The notes under the pieces are model-generated. The model ran no database searches. It was given only the letters and a program-made list of their open reading frames with translations, and had not been told where the DNA came from. DNA of 64,000 bases. It comes from Polyangium mundeleinium. Lineage in GTDB: Bacteria > Myxococcota_A > Polyangia > Polyangiales > Polyangiaceae. The DNA lies in NCBI RefSeq assembly GCF_028369105.1, contig NZ_JAQNDO010000001.1:3341001-3405000 (forward strand), in the 5' to 3' direction. The translations under genes and the position numbers were made by a program. How positions within the stretch are numbered: the first letter of the stretch is position 1; the number at the start of each line of letters is the position of its first letter. This document shows, in pieces, positions 8,903 through 15,798 of this stretch.

Positions 8903-9865
8903 ATGAGAATCGAACGAGCTTGGATGATCGCTTGTATCCTCGGCGCGACGATTGCGGCGTCCGCGGTCGGCTGCGGGGATGACCCCGGCTCCAACACCGC
9001 GACGTCGAGCTCGTCGAGCGGCGGGACGGCTGGTACCGGCGGCACGGGCGGCATGGGCGGCACGGGCGGCATGGGCGGCGACGGCGGCGGCGTGCCTCCC
9101 GAGTGCACGAAGGCGGCGGACTGCACGGCCCAGGGAGAAGCAAACTTCTGCGGCGAGCCGGCGTGCGAGGCGGGCAAGTGTGTCCGCAAGGCCCTGCAGC
9201 CGGCGGGCACGCCGTTGCCTTCGCAGGTCTACGGCGATTGCACCGAGGTGCAATGCGACGGCAGCGCCCAGCCTGCGCCCGTCCACAAGAACGACGACGT
9301 CTACAACGACGGCAACGAGTGCACCGACGACGTCTGCGTGGAGGGCGTCGCCATGCACAACGTCCAGGGGCAGGGCTTCCTCTGCTCCGCGGCGGGCATT
9401 TGCAACGACATGGGCCAGTGCGTGCAATGCATCGAGGGCGTGCAGGGCTGCTTCAGCGGCAACCAGATGTGCATGCAGGGCGTCTGCGTCGGCATCAACT
9501 GCGGCAACGGCATCAAGAACCCGGGCGAGGGCGACATCGATTGCGGCGGCAACTGCCTCCCCTGCGACGATGGCAAGACCTGCACGAACGGCTCGCAATG
9601 CAAGAGCGGCGTCTGCACGGGCGGCATGTGCGCCGTGCCGAGCTGCATGGACGCCGTGAAGAACGGCAAGGAGACCGGCTTCGATTGCGGCGGCGGCGAA
9701 TGCCCGCCCTGCGCCAAGGACGAGGGCTGCCTGCTCCCGACGGACTGCCAGAGCGGCGTCTGCGTCGACGTCTTCTGCGCCGAGCCGAGCTGCACGGACG
9801 CCCTGCAGAACGGCGACGAGGCCGGCATCGATTGCGGCGGCTCCTGCCCGAACGCCTGCCCCTGA
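8903..9865 (+). CDS. Cys-rich repeat lipoprotein, paralog C
   Basis: 320-residue secreted lipoprotein: signal peptide with lipobox AVGCG, a Ser/Gly linker that includes near-perfect nine-base DNA repeats coding GTGGMGG, then cysteine-rich repeats of the form NPGEGDIDCGG, NGKETGFDCGG and NGDEAGIDCGG. A GGGAGG ribosome-binding site sits about 10 bases upstream of the ATG. The signal sequence begins MRIERAW, nearly the same as paralog B. The spacing of the cysteine motifs (about 40 residues) suggests tandem small disulphide domains. No catalytic residues are evident. Confidence 0.85.
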   Translation: MRIERAWMIACILGATIAASAVGCGDDPGSNTATSSSSSGGTAGTGGTGGMGGTGGMGGDGGGVPPECTKAADCTAQGEANFCGEPACEAGKCVRKALQPAGTPLPSQVYGDCTEVQCDGSAQPAPVHKNDDVYNDGNECTDDVCVEGVAMHNVQGQGFLCSAAGICNDMGQCVQCIEGVQGCFSGNQMCMQGVCVGINCGNGIKNPGEGDIDCGGNCLPCDDGKTCTNGSQCKSGVCTGGMCAVPSCMDAVKNGKETGFDCGGGECPPCAKDEGCLLPTDCQSGVCVDVFCAEPSCTDALQNGDEAGIDCGGSCPNACP

Positions 9866-9883
9866 GCGGCTCTCCGCGCGCCA

Positions 9884-9925
9884 GCGCGTGATTTTTGTTC
9901 GTCACGCGCCGGCGTTTTTCTTCCG
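9884..9925 (+). terminator. Putative rho-independent terminator after paralog C
   Basis: Inverted repeat GCGCGTGA / TCACGCGC (9884-9891 and 9902-9909) with a T-rich 10-base loop, followed by CGGCGTTTTTCTT. It lies 19 bases after the paralog C stop and separates it from paralog D. Confidence 0.5.
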
Positions 9926-9966
9926 ACCCCGAAAGACATCGCTTACGATCCCGCCCGGAGGCGGTG

Positions 9967-10830
9967 ATGTATCGGCATGTCTTTGGGTTTCTTGGGCTTT
10001 CGATTTTTCTCTTGGCGGCGGCGTGTGCGCCGGAGCTACAGACGGACGGCACGGGCGGGACGGGCGGCGCGGGCGCCGCGGGCGGGATGGGGGGCACGGG
10101 AGGCACGGGCGGGCTGGAATGTACGAGCGCAGCGGACTGTGCAGACAACGAGTGCAAGGTCGGCCCCTCGTGCAACGCCGGGGTGTGTGAATGGACGACC
10201 GTGAACATGCCCGGCACGCCCGTGGGCGCACAGATCTACGGTGATTGCAAGGTGCGCGAGTGCGACGCGACCGGCAACGTCACGGAGACCGAGATTGACG
10301 GCGATTTTTACGATTTCGTCGATCCGTGTTACCAGGACGGTTGCTCGGCGGGGGCAAGCCCGCAGCCCGATCCCGGTAAGCAATGCACGACGAAATGGGG
10401 TAAAGTCGGTCTATGCGGCGACGCGTTCAACTGCATCGAATGCGCCGTGGATGCCGATTGTAGCGGGTACAAGTGTACCTCGATCGGCAGGTGTGTTCCT
10501 CTGCATTGCTTGAACGGTGTTTTTGACTCCCCCAGCGGCGAGACGGACATCGATTGTGGTGGCCCGTGCACGCCCTGCGCGGCCGGCCTGAAGTGCAACC
10601 AGCGGTCCGACTGCGAAGGTGAAGGACTGTGCATAGGTAGCCCCAAAGTCTGCCAGGTGCCAACTTGCAGCGACGCCGTCCAAAACGGCAACGAGACCGA
10701 CTCGGATTGCGGTGGCAATTGCGCAGAGGACGTGGCAGACCCCAAGAGGTGCTCCGAGGGCCAGGGTTGCCTCTTCCCTAACGACTGCGCAGCCGGCCTC
10801 TCCTGCAAATCGGGCACCTGCCAGCCCTGA
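9967..10830 (+). CDS. Cys-rich repeat lipoprotein, paralog D
   Basis: 287-residue lipoprotein, signal peptide MYRHVFGFLGL with lipobox AAACA, GTGG-type linker, then cysteine-rich blocks. Nearly every block of paralog A is present in the same order: CEWTT, PGTPVGAQIYGDC, CTTxWGKxGLC, GETDIDCGG, QRSDCEGEG, and a C-terminal LSCKxGxC tail. I placed the start at the ATG at 9967 because GGAGG lies 6 bases upstream and the signal peptide begins there; the in-frame extension upstream is charged and lacks a ribosome-binding site. A and D flank B and C, as if an ancestral A/D gene was copied around them. Confidence 0.85.
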   Translation: MYRHVFGFLGLSIFLLAAACAPELQTDGTGGTGGAGAAGGMGGTGGTGGLECTSAADCADNECKVGPSCNAGVCEWTTVNMPGTPVGAQIYGDCKVRECDATGNVTETEIDGDFYDFVDPCYQDGCSAGASPQPDPGKQCTTKWGKVGLCGDAFNCIECAVDADCSGYKCTSIGRCVPLHCLNGVFDSPSGETDIDCGGPCTPCAAGLKCNQRSDCEGEGLCIGSPKVCQVPTCSDAVQNGNETDSDCGGNCAEDVADPKRCSEGQGCLFPNDCAAGLSCKSGTCQP

Positions 10831-10842
10831 CCCTTTTCCCCC

Positions 10843-11202
10843 ATGCCCGCCCCCCGCCTTCCCGACGTCCCCTCCGATTGCCTGCTCTGCGGCACCTGCT
10901 GCTTTTCCGACCTCCCCGAGTACGTCCGCGTCTTCGGCGTCGACCACGACCGCATGGATGACAGCGCCCGCGCGCTCACCGAGTTCATCGGCAATCGCTG
11001 CTACATGCGCATCGAGGACGGCCATTGCGCCGCGCTCGTCCCCGATCCGGCGACGCGCCGCTTCGTCTGCTCCATCTATCCCATGCGCCCGGACGCCTGC
11101 CGCTCCCTCGAGCGTGGCACCTCCGCGTGCCTCGGCGAGCTCAGCTTGAAGCAAGAGCGCCCCTTGCTCGCACTCGAATCAATCGTCCGGAAAAACCGTT
11201 AG
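10843..11202 (+). CDS. YkgJ-family cysteine-cluster protein
   Basis: 119-residue cytoplasmic protein of the YkgJ/UPF0153 family. The cysteine cluster CLLCGTCC (residues 14-21) and the downstream C-x-IYP-x-RPxxC block (about 84-93) are the family signature and are thought to bind zinc or an iron-sulphur cluster. No further role is established for the family. It follows paralog D by 12 bases. Its TAG stop overlaps the TAA stop of the convergent kinase gene by four bases (TTAG on the plus strand). Confidence 0.85.
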   Translation: MPAPRLPDVPSDCLLCGTCCFSDLPEYVRVFGVDHDRMDDSARALTEFIGNRCYMRIEDGHCAALVPDPATRRFVCSIYPMRPDACRSLERGTSACLGELSLKQERPLLALESIVRKNR

Positions 11203-12539
11203 GGAGAATCTCCCGCGTCCGTCCCCGCGTCCGCCCCCACAGGCGCGGCGCGACGCTCGATCCGCATCGTCACGTCCAAGAGGACGGTTTGTCCCGCAAT
11301 GACCCGGATCTCCCGCTTCTCGTCCGGCGCGTTCGGGTGCTTGAACGTCACGTAATGCCGGCCCGAAACGACCGGAATCGGACGCCCGATCGGCGTCACG
11401 TCCACGTACCGCCCGTCGACGAGCACCTCGGCCCACGGCCGCGCGAGCACCTTTACGTAACCCCGCTCCGACGCGTCCGCCTCGCTCGCCGGCTCGGCCG
11501 TCACGTCCTCCTCGCGGACGAACCCCTCCACCACCACCGCGCCCACCACGACGAGCCCGAACAGCACGGCAAGCCTCTGCGCGAGCGGCCCGAGCGGCAA
11601 GGGCGGCGGCCCCTTCTTCGGCTGCCTCCGCCCCTTCTCCTCGCCGATCTCCTCGCCCAGGAACGACAGCGCGAGCGCCCGCGTCACGAGCTTCCGCGAC
11701 GGATCCCGCGTCGCCTCGTCGAGCGCCTCGGCCAGCGCCTCGGCCAGCGCGTCCCCGTCCTCGAACCGATCCTCCGGCCGCTTCGCCAGGCAGCGCATCA
11801 CGATCCGCGACAGCCCTCGCGGCAGCACGATCCCGTGCCGATCGAGCGGCTGCGGCTCCTGGCTCCGCACCCGCCGCGCGAGCTCCTCGCGCCCTTCCGC
11901 GCCCTCGTCCCACGGCCGCGCCCCGGCGAGCATCTCGTAGAGCACGACCCCCAGGGAAAACACGTCCGATCGCGGGCTCGCCGGCTCCCCCACGATCTGC
12001 TCCGGCGCTGCGTACTCCGGCCCGGACAGCCGTTCGCTCCCGTCGAACGGCGACGGCGCGGCGGGCGCCGACAGATCCATCGCCGCCCCGAAATCCACGA
12101 GCACGCTCCGCCCGTCCGGCGCGAGCGCGATCCCCTCCGGCCGCACGTCGCGGTGCACGATCCCTCGCGCGTGCGCGTGCCCGAGCCCCGACGCGACGCC
12201 GAGCGCGATCGCCATCGCCACCTCGTGCGGCAGCCGCTTCGTCCGCGCGAGCACGGCCGCGAGCCGCGGCCCCGGCACGTCTTCGAGCGCCACCCACGTC
12301 GCGCCTGACCCCGGCGACACGTCGAGGCAACGCACCACCGACGCGTGCCCCATCTTCGCCAGGATCCGCGCCTCGCGCCCGAGCGCCGACCCGAGCGGCG
12401 ACCCTTCTGCGAGCGTCCCCTTCAGCGCCTTGACGATCGCCACGCGCCCGAGCCGCTCGTGCTCGGCGCGGTAGAGCGTGGCGATTGCCCCTTCGGACAG
12501 CTTCTCCCGGACCCGGTACGGCCCTATCTGCGCCTGCAA
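11199..12539 (-). CDS. Ser/Thr protein kinase with atypical catalytic loop, TM segment and PEGA domain
   Basis: 446-residue Hanks-type kinase. Kinase domain residues about 6-290: glycine loop LSEGAIATLY (usual glycines replaced by Ser and Ala), ATP lysine near 37 (VAIVK), catalytic HRD at 129-131, DFG at 149-151, AAPEQ later. The catalytic loop reads HRDVRPEG, so the usual Lys is Arg133 and the Mg-binding Asn is Gly136; activity may be weak or altered. One transmembrane helix lies at about 335-355, then a C-terminal PEGA domain (about 370-430), probably periplasmic. The start is TTG at 12539, the first possible start after an in-frame stop and only four codons before the domain. It begins 9 bases after the stop of the iPGM-like gene, so the two are co-transcribed. 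Confidence 0.85.
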   Translation of the reverse strand: MQAQIGPYRVREKLSEGAIATLYRAEHERLGRVAIVKALKGTLAEGSPLGSALGREARILAKMGHASVVRCLDVSPGSGATWVALEDVPGPRLAAVLARTKRLPHEVAMAIALGVASGLGHAHARGIVHRDVRPEGIALAPDGRSVLVDFGAAMDLSAPAAPSPFDGSERLSGPEYAAPEQIVGEPASPRSDVFSLGVVLYEMLAGARPWDEGAEGREELARRVRSQEPQPLDRHGIVLPRGLSRIVMRCLAKRPEDRFEDGDALAEALAEALDEATRDPSRKLVTRALALSFLGEEIGEEKGRRQPKKGPPPLPLGPLAQRLAVLFGLVVVGAVVVEGFVREEDVTAEPASEADASERGYVKVLARPWAEVLVDGRYVDVTPIGRPIPVVSGRHYVTFKHPNAPDEKREIRVIAGQTVLLDVTMRIERRAAPVGADAGTDAGDSP

Positions 12540-12548
12540 ATCGAGCCC

Positions 12549-14102
12549 CTACACCGGAGAGCGGCCACCCGTCATCCCGCTCGGCGCCTCGATCCCGAGC
12601 ACCTCGAGCACCACCTTCGCCACGTCCGCGAGGCTCCGATCGTCGGCGAGTTTTCCGCGCGGGTGCGTCGAGACGAACGGCACCACGTTCGTCGTATGAC
12701 CGCCGCGCGGCTTGCCCTCCGCGTCGAGCATCTCCTCGCAGCCGCCGTGGGTCCCCACCACGAAAAGCGCGCCGCCCTTCTCCTCCGTCGCCGCCGCGAT
12801 CTGCGCGACCGCCGCGTCCACCGCCTCGACCGCTGCGATCGCCGCTGCGAGATCGCCCCGGTGCGCCGCGTGATCCATCGCCGCGAGGCTCACGATCACC
12901 ACGTCGTGGCTCCCTTCGCGGATCGCGCGTGTTGCTGCCTCCGCGATGTTCTCCGCTTCGACGACGCGGATCTCCTCGCCGTCCTTGCGTGTCCTGCGAC
13001 CCCCGTCGAACCCTTGCGCCACGTGCCTCGCGCGGTCCGGCTCCGCGATCCGGAGCTGCGTCAACCCCGCCGCCGCGATCACGTCGCCGAGCGTGCCCTC
13101 CGGGGGTTCGTCCGGGAACGCGCTCATCACTTCGAGCGCCGGATCGAGCCCCACGAGGGAGAGCAGGCCGAACTCGTCGAACGCGTACACGGGCTTCTTC
13201 CGATCCGTCAGGTACGCCTCGACCTCGGGCGGGATGCCGCGACGAACCAGCATCGCCGCGAGCTGCTCCACGCGGTCCGCGCGGTGCGTCAGGACGAGCC
13301 CCGCTTCCTCGCCGAACCACGCCCAGCCCGCGCTCTGCCCCGAGGCGAAGTCGGCCATGAACGACCCGACCATCCCCTCGTACTCGCCGATCCGCGTGGG
13401 CTCGACGTTCCCGTCCGTGAGCTTCGCCTGATACGCGGCCTGCAGCGCCTCGTACGGCGTCTCCTTCGTCTTTGCCTCGCCGCGCACGATCGCCGCGTAG
13501 GCCTTCTCCACGCGGTCCCAGCGGCCGCTCCGATCCATCGCGTACGACTGCCCCGCGATCGTCCCGATCACGCCTTTGTCTTCGAGCTCGAAGGCGAGCG
13601 GCTCGAGCAGCTTCCACGCGCTCCGCGGCGCCGAGGCCCTCTCTTCCAGGAACGCGTGCACCACGACCTTCACGTCGTGCGCCTCGCACACCCGCACCAT
13701 CAACCGCAGGTGCTCCAGCGTCCCGTGCGCGCCGTCCGCCGAGATCGGCGTGAACAGGTGCATGCGGCAGTTCCGGTCGTTGGCGATCCACATCGCCCGC
13801 TCGATGACCTTGTTCGACCAGAGCTTCTTCGCGGCGATCGCCTCGTCGATCCGCGTGCGCGCAGGGCGCGGCGTCCGGCCCGTCCCGATCGCCTCGTATC
13901 CGAGTGCGCCCGTGCCGACCTTGCCCGCGCCGAGCCCCACGGCCTCGCCGCTCGCCTGCAGGCGTGTCTTTCCGAACTGCTCGCCGAGCCGCGCGAGCGC
14001 CTCGGCCTTCGCCAGCCGGACCGCGTTTCCTTCACGCGCGTCGCGCTCCCCGAGCCCGTCGAGCAGGCACAACACCACGGGCTTCTGCCTCGCCACCACC
14101 AT
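12549..14102 (-). CDS. iPGM-like protein lacking the nucleophilic serine
   Basis: 517-residue protein with the length and fold signatures of cofactor-independent phosphoglycerate mutase: LLDGLGER with Asp15, an IGTGR block, a GRWDRVEKAY block, MDHAAHRGD and a GGHTTNVVPF block. In true enzymes the segment around residue 62 reads MGNSEVGH with the phosphorylated serine. Here it reads VGTGALGY, so glycine 65 replaces the nucleophile. The late metal motif ADHGN has become GTHGG, losing an aspartate ligand. This argues against classical mutase activity. It may be a regulatory paralog or have a different phosphatase/phosphomutase chemistry. It lies between RNase H (9 bases upstream) and the PEGA kinase (9 bases downstream). 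Confidence 0.8.
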   Translation of the reverse strand: MVVARQKPVVLCLLDGLGERDAREGNAVRLAKAEALARLGEQFGKTRLQASGEAVGLGAGKVGTGALGYEAIGTGRTPRPARTRIDEAIAAKKLWSNKVIERAMWIANDRNCRMHLFTPISADGAHGTLEHLRLMVRVCEAHDVKVVVHAFLEERASAPRSAWKLLEPLAFELEDKGVIGTIAGQSYAMDRSGRWDRVEKAYAAIVRGEAKTKETPYEALQAAYQAKLTDGNVEPTRIGEYEGMVGSFMADFASGQSAGWAWFGEEAGLVLTHRADRVEQLAAMLVRRGIPPEVEAYLTDRKKPVYAFDEFGLLSLVGLDPALEVMSAFPDEPPEGTLGDVIAAAGLTQLRIAEPDRARHVAQGFDGGRRTRKDGEEIRVVEAENIAEAATRAIREGSHDVVIVSLAAMDHAAHRGDLAAAIAAVEAVDAAVAQIAAATEEKGGALFVVGTHGGCEEMLDAEGKPRGGHTTNVVPFVSTHPRGKLADDRSLADVAKVVLEVLGIEAPSGMTGGRSPV

Positions 14103-14111
14103 GCGTGTACT

Positions 14112-14870
14112 CTACTCGCTCTTCGGGCTCGCTTGCCGGGTCGTCCGCCGCGATCGCACGGCTTCCCGGGCCAGCGTATCTGCGCGTTCGTTCCCGCGGA
14201 CGCCCGAGTGGCCGGGGACGTACTCGAGCCGCGTTTTGCTGCGCTTCAGGGCATCTTTGACCTCGGCCACGAGGTCCGTGTTGGCCTTCGCCTTCCAGCC
14301 CTTCTGGAGCACGCCGATCGCGTACTGGCTGTCCGTGCGGACGAGCAGGGATTTCCCCGTGTCCGCGACGGCTTCCACGGCCCGCAAGATCGCCGTCAGC
14401 TCCGCGATGTTGTTCGTCCCGTTGCCGAGATACTCACTGATCTCGATCCGCCGATCTCCATCTTCCACCAGCACCCCGAGCCCCGCCGGCCCCGGATTGC
14501 CCGTGCAGGCGCCGTCCGCGTAGGCGACGACCTGCCCGTCCGCAGGCGGCGGCGCCGCGTCGTGCGCGGCCTTCGCTGCGGCCTTGCGCTCCTCGGACGT
14601 CGTCGCCTTGGCCCGGCTCGTCCCCGCGGACTTCGTCGCGCCCTTGGCCTCGCCCTCTTTTTTCTCGACGGCTTCGGCCTCACCACACGCGTCGTCCGGC
14701 AGCACCTCGCCCGGGACCACCTTCAGGTTGTCCTCGCGTGCTCCGTACTTCCGCCCGTCGTTCGGCTTGTACCGGATCTCCACACGACCGCCGTCCGAGA
14801 CCAGGCGGCCTGCCTCGTCGGCCTTCGCATACACTTTTTGCCCGCGCAGGAGCGCTCGTACCCACGGCAC
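14112..14870 (-). CDS. rnhA: Ribonuclease HI with N-terminal extension
   Basis: 252-residue protein whose C-terminal half is a complete RNase HI domain: YADGACTGNPGP with Asp119, NNIAELTAI with Glu157, RTDSQYAI with Asp180, GHSGVRGNERAD with His221 and Asp231. It cleaves the RNA strand of RNA:DNA hybrids. The first 55 residues (VRALLRGQKVYAKADEAG) form a small separate domain, joined by a Lys/Ala/Glu-rich linker of about 55 residues. Standard RNase HI is about 155 residues, so this is an extended version. The start is GTG at 14870 with AAGGTG 5 bases upstream. First gene of the operon with the iPGM-like protein and the kinase; divergent from the SDR gene. Confidence 0.85.
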   Translation of the reverse strand: MPWVRALLRGQKVYAKADEAGRLVSDGGRVEIRYKPNDGRKYGAREDNLKVVPGEVLPDDACGEAEAVEKKEGEAKGATKSAGTSRAKATTSEERKAAAKAAHDAAPPPADGQVVAYADGACTGNPGPAGLGVLVEDGDRRIEISEYLGNGTNNIAELTAILRAVEAVADTGKSLLVRTDSQYAIGVLQKGWKAKANTDLVAEVKDALKRSKTRLEYVPGHSGVRGNERADTLAREAVRSRRTTRQASPKSE

Positions 14871-14978
14871 GCGCGCACCTTGGCACAGACCCCCGCCATG
14901 ACGAAAGCAATCGTCATCGGTTCCGTCACGCCGTCGCCCCCGTGACAGCCGGCCCTGCCCGTTGTACACGCCCCGTTC

Positions 14979-15797
14979 GTGAACGAGAACGAAGACGTGC
15001 GACCCTTCTTTGCGCCTGGCCTCTTCGAGGGGCAGGTGGCCATCGTCACCGGCGGCGGCAGCGGCATCGGGCTCACCGTGGCGCGGGAGCTTGGTCGGCT
15101 CGGCGCGAGCATCGCGATCTGCGGACGAAAACCCGAGAAGATCGAAGCCGCGCTCGGCACCCTGCGCGAGGCGGGCCTTGCCGAGAGCTGCCTCCTCGGC
15201 CTGCCTTGTGACATCCGCGAGCCTGCGCAGATCGAGGCGTTCGTCCGCGCCGTGATGGATCGCTTCGGCCGCGTCGACATCCTCGTGAACAACGCGGGCG
15301 GCCAGTTCCCGAGCCCGGCCGAGCAGATCTCGCCGCGGGGCTTCGAGGCCGTCGTCCGCAACAACCTGAACGGCACGTTCTACATGACCCGCGAGGTCGC
15401 GAACGTGGCCATGATCCCGCAGAAGCGCGGCCGCATCGTCAACGTCACGGCCATGGTCGTCCGCGGGTTCCCGGGCATGGCGCACACCGGCGCCGCGCGC
15501 GCGGGCGTCGAGAACCTCACGCGCACGCTCGCCGTCGAGTGGTCCTCGCATGGAATCCGGGTCAATGCGGTCGCGCCGGGCACGATTCGTTCGAGCGGCA
15601 CGGCGCAATATGGCGACGGGATGCTCGAGGTCGCGCGCAAGGCGACGCCCTTGAAGCGCCTCGGCGGCGTGGACGAGGTCGCGCGTGTGGTCGTGTTCCT
15701 CGCCAGCGAGCGCAACGATTTCATCACGGGCGCGGTGATCCCGATCGACGGGGGTGCCTCGCTCTGGGGCGACATCTGGCCGATCTCCGACCCGTAG
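14979..15797 (+). CDS. Short-chain dehydrogenase close to peroxisomal trans-2-enoyl-CoA reductase (PECR)
   Basis: 272-residue Rossmann-fold oxidoreductase. The NADP-binding TGGGSGIG (about 24-31) and NNAGGQFPSPAEQIS segments are present. The region that carries Ser-Tyr-x-x-x-Lys in typical SDRs instead reads HTGAARAGVENLT, just as in PECR (AVHSGAARAGVYNLT in the human enzyme from memory). This indicates an enoyl-CoA reductase-like enzyme that reduces trans-2-enoyl-CoA with NADPH in fatty-acid chain elongation. No membrane segment. The GTG start is used because no ATG precedes the domain. The TMTC-like gene starts 1 base after its stop, so the two are probably co-transcribed. Confidence 0.85.
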   Translation: MNENEDVRPFFAPGLFEGQVAIVTGGGSGIGLTVARELGRLGASIAICGRKPEKIEAALGTLREAGLAESCLLGLPCDIREPAQIEAFVRAVMDRFGRVDILVNNAGGQFPSPAEQISPRGFEAVVRNNLNGTFYMTREVANVAMIPQKRGRIVNVTAMVVRGFPGMAHTGAARAGVENLTRTLAVEWSSHGIRVNAVAPGTIRSSGTAQYGDGMLEVARKATPLKRLGGVDEVARVVVFLASERNDFITGAVIPIDGGASLWGDIWPISDP

Positions 15798-15798
15798 C

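Noticed and set aside
14871-15608. N-terminal extension of RNase H to the SDR region
   Set aside because: It overlaps the SDR gene antisense and has low-complexity Arg/Ala sequence; the GTG at 14870 has a ribosome-binding site.
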